A DNA stretch of 64,000 bases from positions 1-64,000 of the forward strand of contig NZ_LGEL01000021.1 of the NCBI RefSeq assembly GCF_001636695.1, written 5' to 3'. The position numbers and the translations under genes are program-made. This document shows positions 34,873 to 43,434 of this stretch, piece after piece. Under the pieces are notes generated by a model that was not told the origin of the DNA, searched no databases, and saw only the letters and a program-made list of their open reading frames with translations. Source of the stretch: Pedobacter panaciterrae (GTDB lineage Bacteria > Bacteroidota > Bacteroidia > Sphingobacteriales > Sphingobacteriaceae). Numbering within the stretch: the stretch's first letter is position 1; every line of letters begins with the position of its first letter.

Positions 34873-37041
34873 TTATTGGTTTTCTTTTTTCTGCTTCTCG
34901 AGTTCCTTTTCTTTTCTTCGCTGTTCTCTTTTTTCTTCCCTTAGTTCCTTTCTGGTTTTTTTAAGGGTGTCGACTGTTACAGGTGATTTTGAGATAGAAT
35001 CTTTCTTTGCTTCTCCACCAAACAAGCGATCGAAAAGATTTTTAGATTCGTCATGTGTTTCTATAGCAGGCAGCGGGTCATCATTGTCGAAGGCATTGGT
35101 GTCTATAGAGGTAGAATCAGGCAACAGGTATTGTCTTAAACCCTCACGAAGATGTACTGTGTAAAAGCCATATCCGCTGGAATCCGGAGGAGTTAACCCC
35201 CTTTTAGCCATAATATTGCCAATGTATTTAAAGTAAGGATACAGGTAGTCTTTAAGGCCGCCATCTCCTCTGAATTTGAATAATGCTATTTTGGGACGCG
35301 GAACTATGTTTGCAAGAAATATACCCTCGCCGATATTTAGATCTGATGGTCTTTTGCCGAAATAATGTCTTGTCGCTTCACCAATACCATAAACATTCTG
35401 TCCCATTTCAATAATGTTAAAATAGACTTCGAGCATTCTGTTTTTTGTGGTAAGGTGGTTGTTTTCTATTAGCCAGACAATCAATATTTCTTCGGCCTTA
35501 CGTGCAAGGGTTTTTTGTCTGCTTAAAAAGACGTTTTTAACCAATTGCATGGAAATGGTACTGCCGCCACGAACAAATTTTTTCTCTTTAAAGTTTACTG
35601 CAAAAGATTTGCGGATAGATTCCTGAACAAATCCTTTATGCGTAAAGAAAGAAGGGTCTTCAGAAGTCAATATGGCATTTTTGAAGTTACTTGAAACTTC
35701 CGACAGCGGTGTGAAATTTGGATTTGACGGCCCGATAAGGATATCACGCATCGGTTTTCCGCGTTCGTAGGGGGTGTATATAAAGTCCTTATTGATTTTC
35801 TGCAGGTTGGTTTTACCCAGTTTTAGAATCTTAAAGTTTGTTGGAGTTAATCCTGAATAGAACTTAACGCTGTCGGGTAATGAGCTGTCAAGGTAAAAGT
35901 CAAGGTCATACTTAAGTTTTCCGCTGACTTTTAATCCTTCAAGAGATTCAAATAAGCCTTGGGGGAAAGAGTTGAAAAGCTCTTGAGCATCTTGTTCCGG
36001 AGCACGAACTTTTACCTCGTAGATCTTGTTGGGAGATAGTGTGTACTTTAAGTATGGATGTATGGTCGCATTTTTTAAGAGGATTGTTGAAGAGCTGTCC
36101 AGGGCAACATAATTTTGCCCAATAACCATATCTGCGTCAATCTTCGCATCAGGAACCACAATATCATTCGATGCTATTTTTGGATGATTGATGAGTAAAT
36201 TCTTTATAGACCAGGAGCCTTCAATTTTGAAGGCATCACCGCTATAGCTTGCATTTTTCATCTCTGTTCTAACCGTATCAAAGCTAAATTTAGCATGGAG
36301 TTTATCATTAATATATTTAAGCTGAACGGGGCTTTTTTCTGCAAACAGCATCACATTTAACTGTTTTTTACCGGGCTTGAGTTTTCCATTTACATGCCAG
36401 GTTGCATCTTTATCATTTACCAGTATTGTAGAGGTAAGGTCACCGTCGTCAATTGTTGCGGTGGTGGTTAGAAATTTTAAATGAGCGGTATCATTATCAT
36501 TAACGGCCAACATCAGGTTTTTAACCTCCATATTGTCGGGTATTTTATAAAGAAACTGATTGAGCAGATTGTGGGCTAAATCACCAAGGTCTACCTTAGA
36601 TTTTTTCTCAGTGCTATCTTTCTTTTTACGTTTTAAAATGAAATCGAGATTACTAAGTGAATCTTTAAATACAATATTTATTTTACCGGTATTGAGTAAA
36701 ACCTCCGATAGCTTAACATCGCCTACAATTAATGGAAATAGCTTAACGCCTATGGTTAGGTCATTGATAGTAGTTAATGTATCTCTGTCTTTAGGTACAA
36801 TAGATATATTGGTCATGTGTACGGTACTTAATCCACTAAAACCCGCCTCTCCAATTTTAATATCCAGATTAAAATCTTTGTCGGCTTTAGCAATTGCTTT
36901 AGCCATCATTTTCTTTAGTAAAGCTTCCCTTTTGTTGTAAGCAATGGCACCAAGTGCAACACAAATCACAAGAAAACTACCTAAAACCCACGCTCCTATC
37001 TTTATGTATTTTTTAGGAATATTTATTTTTGGAAGATGCAT
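34873..37041 (-). CDS. GT51 peptidoglycan glycosyltransferase with AsmA-like N-terminal region
   Basis: A 722-residue inner-membrane protein. After a membrane helix at about residues 15-35, residues 40-440 form a beta-rich region like AsmA/DUF-type envelope proteins. Residues 450-620 are a GT51 domain with all motifs: EDPSFFTHKG near 462, GGSTISMQLVKN, RKAEEILIVWLIE and MLEVYFNIIEMG. No penicillin-binding transpeptidase domain follows; the last 60 residues are a Lys/Glu-rich coiled tail. It probably polymerises glycan strands in the periplasm. The N-terminal assignment is by eye. Confidence 0.88.
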   Translation of the reverse strand: MHLPKINIPKKYIKIGAWVLGSFLVICVALGAIAYNKREALLKKMMAKAIAKADKDFNLDIKIGEAGFSGLSTVHMTNISIVPKDRDTLTTINDLTIGVKLFPLIVGDVKLSEVLLNTGKINIVFKDSLSNLDFILKRKKKDSTEKKSKVDLGDLAHNLLNQFLYKIPDNMEVKNLMLAVNDNDTAHLKFLTTTATIDDGDLTSTILVNDKDATWHVNGKLKPGKKQLNVMLFAEKSPVQLKYINDKLHAKFSFDTVRTEMKNASYSGDAFKIEGSWSIKNLLINHPKIASNDIVVPDAKIDADMVIGQNYVALDSSSTILLKNATIHPYLKYTLSPNKIYEVKVRAPEQDAQELFNSFPQGLFESLEGLKVSGKLKYDLDFYLDSSLPDSVKFYSGLTPTNFKILKLGKTNLQKINKDFIYTPYERGKPMRDILIGPSNPNFTPLSEVSSNFKNAILTSEDPSFFTHKGFVQESIRKSFAVNFKEKKFVRGGSTISMQLVKNVFLSRQKTLARKAEEILIVWLIENNHLTTKNRMLEVYFNIIEMGQNVYGIGEATRHYFGKRPSDLNIGEGIFLANIVPRPKIALFKFRGDGGLKDYLYPYFKYIGNIMAKRGLTPPDSSGYGFYTVHLREGLRQYLLPDSTSIDTNAFDNDDPLPAIETHDESKNLFDRLFGGEAKKDSISKSPVTVDTLKKTRKELREEKREQRRKEKELEKQKKENQ

Positions 37042-37189
37042 GCTGTAGAATAAAATATTTATTGCTAAACGTTAAATACAAATGTTTATTTCGTGTTAAA
37101 ATTACACTAAAAACCCAAAAGTCAATTAAAATTATTCACCCATTTGCAATAATGTAAAGAAGAGCCATGAATGCTTGGTGAGTTTTAGT

Positions 37190-37197
37190 TAAATTTG
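37190..37197 (+). promoter_or_regulatory. Candidate -7 box of mrp
   Basis: TAAATTTG matches TAnnTTTG and ends 5 nt before the mrp ATG. Confidence 0.45.
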
Positions 37198-37202
37198 TAA
37201 TA

Positions 37203-38279
37203 ATGATTATTAGCCCAGAACAAGTCCTTGCAGCTTTGAGAAATGTTGAAGACCCTGATCTTAAGAAAGATCTGGTGACTTTGAACATGATCAAAGATTT
37301 AAAAATAGAAGATAAGAATGTAAGTTTTACCTTAGAACTGACTACTCCTGCATGTCCTATGAAGGATATGCTTAAAAATGCCTGTCTGAATGCAATAAAA
37401 CATTTTGTTAGTCAGGAAGCAGAAGTGAGTATCAATATTACTTCGAGGGTAACCAAGCCAATGGATAGTACCCAGTTAAAAGACATTAGAAATATCATTC
37501 TGGTTTCATCTGGAAAAGGTGGTGTAGGAAAATCTACTGTTGCAAGTAATTTGGCTGTATCGTTAGCGGCTGATGGAGCAAAGGTTGGCCTGATCGATGC
37601 AGATATCTACGGGCCTTCTGTGCCTACTATGTTTGATCTGGTTGGTGCAAAACCAAGCGCGAGAGAAACAGAAGACGGCAAAACACTTATCTTACCGATT
37701 GAAAAATATGGGATAAAGCTATTGTCGCTGGGATTTTTTGCAGATCCGGATCAGCCAGTGCCATGGCGTGGTCCTATGGCTTCAAATGCAGTAAAGCAGT
37801 TGTTTAATGATGCCGACTGGGGTGAACTTGACTATCTGATCGTGGATCTTCCTCCGGGTACGGGAGATATTCACATTACCATTACACAGAGTTTCCCGAT
37901 CACCGGAGCTGTTATTGTTACCACACCTCAGCAGGTAGCTTTAGCCGATACGCGAAAAGGTTTAGCAATGTTTAAAATGCCAGGCATAAATATCCCTGTT
38001 TTAGGAGTTATCGAAAATATGGCTTATTTTACACCTGAAGAATTACCTGAGAATAAATATTATATTTTTGGAAAAGATGGAGGTAAAGGGCTGGCGAAAT
38101 CTTTTGATGTGCCATTTTTAGGAGAAATCCCAATTGTGCAGAGCATTGCAGAAGCCGGTGATAAGGGAGCGCCTATAGCATTAAATACAGAAAGTATGCT
38201 TTCTGGAGCATTTGCTGAAATAGCAGGAAAAGTGGCACAGCAGGTGGCTATAAATAATGCACAAACTGCTAATTGCTAA
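37203..38279 (+). CDS. Mrp/ApbC iron-sulfur carrier ATPase
   Basis: A 358-residue P-loop protein of the Mrp/NBP35 family that carries 4Fe-4S clusters to apoproteins. The N-terminal MIP18 (DUF59) domain covers about residues 1-85 (LRNVEDPDLKKDLVTLNM); the deviant Walker A is SSGKGGVGKSTVASNLA near 101, and DLPPGTGDIHI follows. The C-terminal CxxC of many homologues is not seen, although a single Cys ends the protein. The NifU-domain gene 37 bases downstream fits a cluster-assembly pair. Confidence 0.94.
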   Translation: MIISPEQVLAALRNVEDPDLKKDLVTLNMIKDLKIEDKNVSFTLELTTPACPMKDMLKNACLNAIKHFVSQEAEVSINITSRVTKPMDSTQLKDIRNIILVSSGKGGVGKSTVASNLAVSLAADGAKVGLIDADIYGPSVPTMFDLVGAKPSARETEDGKTLILPIEKYGIKLLSLGFFADPDQPVPWRGPMASNAVKQLFNDADWGELDYLIVDLPPGTGDIHITITQSFPITGAVIVTTPQQVALADTRKGLAMFKMPGINIPVLGVIENMAYFTPEELPENKYYIFGKDGGKGLAKSFDVPFLGEIPIVQSIAEAGDKGAPIALNTESMLSGAFAEIAGKVAQQVAINNAQTANC

Positions 38280-38316
38280 AAATTTACTATTTTTATACTT
38301 TAATAAAATATAACCA

Positions 38317-38562
38317 ATGAATTTAACAGAACAAGTAGAGCAGGCATTAGAGACCATTCGTCCGTATTTAATAGCGGATGGGGGAGATGTTGCCATTGAA
38401 GAGATTACGCCGGAGAATGTAGTTAAATTGAAATTATTAGGTAACTGCGGATCCTGTAAAATGAGCTTTATGACAATGAAAGCCGGTATTGAACAAGCAA
38501 TTATGAAAGCTGTACCACAAATTACCTCAGTAGTAGCTATAAACTTAGCTGAACCAGTATAG
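38317..38562 (+). CDS. NifU C-terminal domain iron-sulfur scaffold
   Basis: An 81-residue stand-alone NifU C-terminal (Nfu) domain that binds a labile Fe-S cluster through CGSC in LLGNCGSCKMSFMTMKAGIE. Length equals one domain. It follows mrp and is probably cotranscribed; together they would form an assembly-and-transfer pair for cytoplasmic Fe-S proteins. Confidence 0.95.
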   Translation: MNLTEQVEQALETIRPYLIADGGDVAIEEITPENVVKLKLLGNCGSCKMSFMTMKAGIEQAIMKAVPQITSVVAINLAEPV

Positions 38563-38604
38563 ACTATTTAACACTATTTAACTAGCCGTTTTACTAAATA
38601 CAGC

Positions 38605-38612
38605 TAATTTTG
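38605..38612 (+). promoter_or_regulatory. Candidate -7 box of the CarboxypepD_reg-like gene
   Basis: TAATTTTG matches TAnnTTTG and ends 4 nt before the ATG at 38617. Confidence 0.45.
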
Positions 38613-38616
38613 TAAC

Positions 38617-39258
38617 ATGAAGTATTCGTTCACCTTAATATTGCTTCTTTTCGTTTCGTCGGTATTTGCCCAGCAAGTAACGGAGGATAAGAAATTGATC
38701 CAATTTTCCGGAATTATAACCGATGTGGATAGTAATACTGTTGTGCCATACGTAACAGTTACAAATTTATCTAATAAGGAACAGCGATATGCTGCCAACT
38801 ATAAAGGATTCTTTTCTTTTATAGCGCATCCGGGAGATACAATTTTGTATACAGCTATTGGTTATAAAGACTTATTGCTGCCTGTTCCATTAGTAATTAA
38901 TGATACCAAATACACCGCTATGATTAAGCTGAAAGCTGAAATCATAAATCTTCCTACTGTCCGGGTTTATCCCTGGGCAACGGTTGAGGAGTTCACCAGG
39001 GACTTTATGTCGATGAAAATAGCGGATGATGATTATGCGATTGCAGCTAAAAATCTATCTCAGGATAACCTGTCAGGTTTAATGCGAACTTTACCAAGAG
39101 ATGGGGGTGAAATTCAGAGTTCGAATTTCAGAACAAATCATGAGCGATCCATCAATAAGAATATGGTTCAAACTAATCCTTTGCTAAATCCATTTGCATG
39201 GGGTAAGCTAATGCAGTCTATCTTTAAAGGAGATAAGAGCCGAAGCGCTGATAATTAA
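38617..39258 (+). CDS. Secreted CarboxypepD_reg-like domain protein
   Basis: A 213-residue protein with a signal peptide cut near residue 18 (SSVFAQQ). Residues 28-110 form a carboxypeptidase regulatory-like beta sandwich (FSGIITDVDSNTVVPYVTV, then PGDTILYTAIGYKDLLL), the fold found at the N-terminus of TonB-dependent receptors. The C-terminal half is polar and unassigned. It is probably periplasmic or outer-membrane associated. Its stop overlaps that of convergent def by 4 bases. Confidence 0.82.
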   Translation: MKYSFTLILLLFVSSVFAQQVTEDKKLIQFSGIITDVDSNTVVPYVTVTNLSNKEQRYAANYKGFFSFIAHPGDTILYTAIGYKDLLLPVPLVINDTKYTAMIKLKAEIINLPTVRVYPWATVEEFTRDFMSMKIADDDYAIAAKNLSQDNLSGLMRTLPRDGGEIQSSNFRTNHERSINKNMVQTNPLLNPFAWGKLMQSIFKGDKSRSADN

Positions 39259-39821
39259 CGCTTTTTGTTTTTATTCTGGTTAGGGAAACGCATCTTATAA
39301 TCAGCCTTAATATTACCTTTAGAAATTGCATCTAACCTGCTTTGAAGCATTCTTTTGCGTAACAATCCTAATTTATCAGTAAATAAAGTACCTTCTATGT
39401 GATCGTATTCGTGTTGTATAACACGTGCCGGCATACCTGTAAACTCTTCCGTATGAAGCTCCCAGTTCTCGTCATAATATTCAATAAGAACATTTGGTTT
39501 ACGCGTTACGTCTTCCCTGATGTCAGGAATACTTAAACAACCCTCATTAAATGCCCATGGCTCTCCTGTTTCTTCAAGAATCTCAGCATTGATAAATACC
39601 TTTTTAAAGCGGCTGTTATCTTTTTCATCGCCGCCGGTATCAACAATAAACAGACGTATTGGTAACCCGATTTGGGGGGCTGCCAAGCCAACACCGCTTG
39701 CATTATACATGGTGTCAAACATATTGGTGATTAGCTGTGCCAGGTCCGGGTATGTCTCATCAATTGGAGCGCATACTTTTTTCAAAACCGGATCTCCGTA
39801 TGCTACAATGGGTAACTTCAT
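39255..39821 (-). CDS. def: Peptide deformylase
   Basis: Def removes the N-terminal formyl group from nascent proteins. The start MKLPIVAYG gives 188 residues. The three metal-site motifs are intact: GVGLAAPQIG, EGCLSIPD (Cys ligand) and QHEYDHIEG (His ligands and catalytic Glu). A TAnnTTTG box ends 4 nt before this ATG. It lies 18 bases after the M16 peptidase gene on the same strand. Confidence 0.97.
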   Translation of the reverse strand: MKLPIVAYGDPVLKKVCAPIDETYPDLAQLITNMFDTMYNASGVGLAAPQIGLPIRLFIVDTGGDEKDNSRFKKVFINAEILEETGEPWAFNEGCLSIPDIREDVTRKPNVLIEYYDENWELHTEEFTGMPARVIQHEYDHIEGTLFTDKLGLLRKRMLQSRLDAISKGNIKADYKMRFPNQNKNKKR

Positions 39822-39825
39822 TCTG

Positions 39826-39833
39826 CAAAAATA
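39826..39833 (-). promoter_or_regulatory. Candidate -7 box of def
   Basis: TATTTTTG on the minus strand ends 4 nt before the def ATG, inside the 18-base gap after the M16 gene. Confidence 0.45.
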
Positions 39834-39839
39834 CAAATA

Positions 39840-41069
39840 TTACCCTAAAGGATAAAAAGTTAGGGCACTAAGATTACTTTCATCTAATATTTCATTGGTA
39901 ATATTACCAATATCTGTGGTTGATACCGCCTGAATTTTGTTGAAAACAGTCTGAAGATCATCTATTTTATCATAATCGATAAGGCTCTTAGCCATAGAAA
40001 TAATTAATCCTATCCGGTTTTCTTCGCCAAGAGCGATCTGTCCAATGAATTTATTCTTAGCTTTTTGAAGCTGTACTTCGCTGAAGGGATTGTCACGAAG
40101 CTTTTTTAGCTCTTTAAAAATAAGAGCACTTGCTTTATTTACCTTTTCCTTGTCGGTGCCAAAATAAATCGTGAAAATGCCGGTATCGCTCAATGGACTA
40201 TAGCCAGATTCGATGGTGTAAGCGATTCCATATTTTTCTCTGATCTGAAGGTTTAGTATAGAACTCATGCCATTACCGCCAAGCAGGTTATTTAATAATA
40301 ACAGACCAGTTTTATAAGGATGGTGCAAAGAATAGGCCTGAGAGCCTAACATTGCATGTGCCTGCTGAATTGGCTTGTTGAATGTTTTGGTAACAACAGG
40401 TGCTTTTAAAGGCGCTTTTCTGGTTGGACTATATAAGTTGGCCGGAATTTCTGAGTAATGCTTAGCACCAATTTTTACTACCTTATTTAAAGAATAATTA
40501 CCCAATACGGCAATTACCATTTTATCGGTATGGTAGTTTTCTTTTATAAATTGATGGATATCTTTTTGAGTGATTTTACTTACACTTTCAGTTGTTCCCA
40601 GTATATTGAGCCCAAGTGGGTGTCCGGAGAACACAAGGTCTTCAAAATCGTCGTAAATGGCTTCTTCAGGCTGATCAAGATAGGATGCTATTTCATCTAA
40701 TACCACGCTTTTCTCTTTATCCATTTCATCTTCAGGGAATGTGGAATGAAAAACGATGTCGTTAAAAAGTTCCAGTGTTCTGTCGAGATAAGGGTTTAAA
40801 AATGACGCATGGATACAGGTGTACTCCTTTGTTGTGTAGGCATTTAAGTCGGCACCAACACTTTCAAGCCTGTTTAATATCTGATTTGTACTGCGTTTTT
40901 CTGTACGCTTAAATATCAGGTGCTCAATAAAGTGTGCCAGACCTGCATTTTCATCTTTCTCATCTCTTGAGCCGCTATTTATAATAATACAGGCATGAGA
41001 TATTGCAGATGCGGATGGTACATGAAGTATGCGGATGCCATTAGGCAAGGTGTGAACGTTGTATTCCAT
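39840..41069 (-). CDS. M16 family zinc peptidase
   Basis: A 409-residue pitrilysin-family (M16) metallopeptidase related to PqqL and mitochondrial processing peptidase beta. The inverted zinc motif is HFIEHLIF near residue 50, with the downstream ligand region EYTCIHASFLNPYLD. The C-terminal half has the inactive repeat with QAHAMLGSQAY. The chosen start MEYNVHTLPNG is preceded 8 nt upstream by TATCTTTG; the longer reading adds only a short hydrophobic stretch. Likely substrates are short peptides. Confidence 0.93.
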   Translation of the reverse strand: MEYNVHTLPNGIRILHVPSASAISHACIIINSGSRDEKDENAGLAHFIEHLIFKRTEKRSTNQILNRLESVGADLNAYTTKEYTCIHASFLNPYLDRTLELFNDIVFHSTFPEDEMDKEKSVVLDEIASYLDQPEEAIYDDFEDLVFSGHPLGLNILGTTESVSKITQKDIHQFIKENYHTDKMVIAVLGNYSLNKVVKIGAKHYSEIPANLYSPTRKAPLKAPVVTKTFNKPIQQAHAMLGSQAYSLHHPYKTGLLLLNNLLGGNGMSSILNLQIREKYGIAYTIESGYSPLSDTGIFTIYFGTDKEKVNKASALIFKELKKLRDNPFSEVQLQKAKNKFIGQIALGEENRIGLIISMAKSLIDYDKIDDLQTVFNKIQAVSTTDIGNITNEILDESNLSALTFYPLG

Positions 41070-41077
41070 TAATTGTG

Positions 41078-41085
41078 CAAAGATA
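41078..41085 (-). promoter_or_regulatory. Candidate -7 box of the M16 gene
   Basis: TATCTTTG on the minus strand ends 8 nt before the proposed ATG. Confidence 0.45.
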
Positions 41086-41137
41086 CAGAGAAATATATCA
41101 TGCAATTATAATTTTTCAGTGTCTGAATTGCTTGCTT

Positions 41138-42316
41138 TTAAAAATTACCACTGGCACCGCCACCACCAAAATCTCCTCCGCCAAACCGTGTACTGTCGCT
41201 CTGAGGCTGAGTACCAGAGAAGGTTTCAGAGACAATGAGTGATTCTACCTTTATTTTATCCATAAAATGGTCTTGCTCTAAATCCTCGTAAGTGAATCCG
41301 TATTTAGGTGTTTTCAGATATTTTATTACACCATAACAAACACTTAAAAGGACAATTCCGACAATGCTAAGTCCACCTTCTATCGGCATAACATGGTAGT
41401 AATTTCTGAATGTAAATGCTGCGGCGGCTATTAGCAGCAGACCAGTGCGCAGGATGATTGTGTCTTTATTTTTTATTCCAAGAGTTACGTAGATAAAAGG
41501 AACAAGGATAGTCCATAGCCAAAAGAAAAACCCAAATGGAACAGGTTGAGGCTCAGTGGAATTGTAAACCCCCGCATTAGCAGGACTTAAAGACTGTACT
41601 ATGTAATAATTCCCTGCAAGGTATAGAACAAGCAAACTAATAATTTGTACCACATATAAACAATTGGTGTAATAGATTGTAAGCTGTTTTCCTACACTTC
41701 GTTTGGATAAAAAATAAAGCCCTGAACTAGCAAGCATTATTAGGAATGGCATAGTTGACATGCCCCATGAAAAAAGATCTTTCCAAACGAAGAATATTGT
41801 GGCAATAAGTGCAAGCAGACTTATTGCAGTCATTAACATATCTGTAAAACGCAACGCATAAAACAGTGCTAATAAAAATACAAAGAATGAAATGCGTGAA
41901 TAAGGGAAATCGGGATTAGCATCTGCTTGCAAGAGAATAAAGGTAGTTAAAAGCAAACCTCCGGAAATCCACATCAAAGCATCATCTACCCCGGATTTGA
42001 AGTGATTACTTGTTCTTACCATCGCCTCCAGGGCTAGATAGGTAATAATTCCAAAAAATAAGAAAAAGCCCCAGGTATCGTTAATTTTAAAATCGCTTAC
42101 CATAAGCATGAATAGCCCAATGGAAAAGGAAACAATAATGCAAGTGAGGATAAATAAGCCTATTCTGATAAAAATATTAGGCGTATAGAATCCCACAGGA
42201 TACATATCGTCTATTTTCTTTTGTTCATCAATACTTATCGCTTCGACTTTACGAGCCCTTTGTGCTTCCTCTCTAACTAATAAATTGGCAAGCCAAACGT
42301 TGTTATAAATAATCAT
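41138..42316 (-). CDS. Polytopic membrane protein with Gly-rich C-terminus
   Basis: A 392-residue protein with about ten hydrophobic helices from residue 50 to 335 and a cytoplasmic or exposed tail ending in a Gly-rich stretch (FGGGDFGGGGASGNF). I do not recognise a named family; it resembles membrane proteins often found beside DUF2157 genes, and its tail resembles the Gly-rich end of TPM-domain proteins. It overlaps the DUF2157 gene by 4 bases (ATGA), so the two are translationally coupled. Confidence 0.75.
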   Translation of the reverse strand: MIIYNNVWLANLLVREEAQRARKVEAISIDEQKKIDDMYPVGFYTPNIFIRIGLFILTCIIVSFSIGLFMLMVSDFKINDTWGFFLFFGIITYLALEAMVRTSNHFKSGVDDALMWISGGLLLTTFILLQADANPDFPYSRISFFVFLLALFYALRFTDMLMTAISLLALIATIFFVWKDLFSWGMSTMPFLIMLASSGLYFLSKRSVGKQLTIYYTNCLYVVQIISLLVLYLAGNYYIVQSLSPANAGVYNSTEPQPVPFGFFFWLWTILVPFIYVTLGIKNKDTIILRTGLLLIAAAAFTFRNYYHVMPIEGGLSIVGIVLLSVCYGVIKYLKTPKYGFTYEDLEQDHFMDKIKVESLIVSETFSGTQPQSDSTRFGGGDFGGGGASGNF

Positions 42317-43293
42317 GCGGCTTTAATTTTTTTATTGAGGTTAATTAATAGAAATATAATACCAATTGCAGAAGCGATAAAGTACATAAACGAAAGGGTG
42401 AATGATGTATCATCTTTTATTGAAAAAATGACTCTTAGTACCAGACTGCTTATTGCGATATAGGTATAAATAACAAGCAGTAACAAAAAGTAGAAAGAAT
42501 GATGTTTCATTGCATCTTTATAAATATAAATGGCCAAAGCAAAAAGGACGACCATGAATAAAAGGGAAAGGCCTGAATCGTGATAAAAGAAATAACCGGC
42601 CAATAAGGATATGAAAGAAAGATGTACTCCAAAATGCTGATAAGTAAATCTGAAATGCTTTTTAAAGCTAAAATAAGTAGTTAGGTAACCTGCAGCAAGT
42701 AATAATAATCCGAGGAAGAGGTAGGTGAAAATAACAGTCTGGCTATTGAAATCGGAATTCAATAACAATTGCTTTGGAGTTACCGAAACCCCCATCCAGA
42801 TCGCCATATTAGTAATGCCCATTGCCAAAATGCCCAGGTGGTCAAACTCATAGGCAATATAAAACAACCCAACCATAGGAATAAAAGTAGCCATGCCATA
42901 GTTAGTCCCAAATACGGTGTACTGAAATTGTAAATAACCTACAAATGATAGAAAACTAAGGCAGCCTAAAAGAAGGATATAATCAAAAAATGAATTAGGA
43001 GATTTTACCTGGTCTTTACTAAATGGCTTCTTATTTTTAAAACAGTAAAAAAAGCATCCTGCACTGATGGCTGCAATAATCAGTAAAATGACCTGATGGC
43101 CGATGGTGTCGATATTTTTATAGATCAGGATTCCCAATCCGGAACTTAGGAGCATTACGCCCAGATAAAGCAGGGTTTTTATCTCCCAATGCAAAGAAAA
43201 TAATGTGGCCCGGGAGGTGCCTTTTACTTTTTCGAAGGATGTTTCAGAAATACAGCCCTCATCAAAAAGTTTTTTAAAAAGGTCAATGTTCAT
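42313..43293 (-). CDS. DUF2157 membrane protein
   Basis: A 326-residue protein with a soluble N-terminal stretch of about 40 residues and then nine or so membrane helices. The start of the membrane region (LHWEIKTLLYLGVMLLSSG and LGILIYKNIDTIGHQVILL) matches DUF2157. The family has no known function. It leads an operon with a second polytopic protein and perhaps the M16 peptidase and def. Confidence 0.82.
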   Translation of the reverse strand: MNIDLFKKLFDEGCISETSFEKVKGTSRATLFSLHWEIKTLLYLGVMLLSSGLGILIYKNIDTIGHQVILLIIAAISAGCFFYCFKNKKPFSKDQVKSPNSFFDYILLLGCLSFLSFVGYLQFQYTVFGTNYGMATFIPMVGLFYIAYEFDHLGILAMGITNMAIWMGVSVTPKQLLLNSDFNSQTVIFTYLFLGLLLLAAGYLTTYFSFKKHFRFTYQHFGVHLSFISLLAGYFFYHDSGLSLLFMVVLFALAIYIYKDAMKHHSFYFLLLLVIYTYIAISSLVLRVIFSIKDDTSFTLSFMYFIASAIGIIFLLINLNKKIKAA

Positions 43294-43360
43294 TGGAATA
43301 AGATGTTAATCATAGGATAATCCAAGTATACAAAAAAGATGTCGAGTATAGGTTACTTAC

Positions 43361-43373
43361 TGTCAATTTGACA
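43361..43373. promoter_or_regulatory. Palindrome TGTCAATTTGACA upstream of htpG
   Basis: A perfect 6-bp inverted repeat with a one-base centre lies 61 bases before the htpG ATG. It could be an operator; no CIRCE element is present. Confidence 0.35.
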
Positions 43374-43434
43374 ACAATAGCAATTTGGAACATGCCTTGA
43401 TAGTGAGCCTATGTACTTAAAAATGAGTTAACAT

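Noticed and set aside
43294-43434. CIRCE heat-shock operator before htpG
   Set aside because: The TTAGCACTC-N9-GAGTGCTAA pattern is absent; only the shorter TGTCAA dyad is present.
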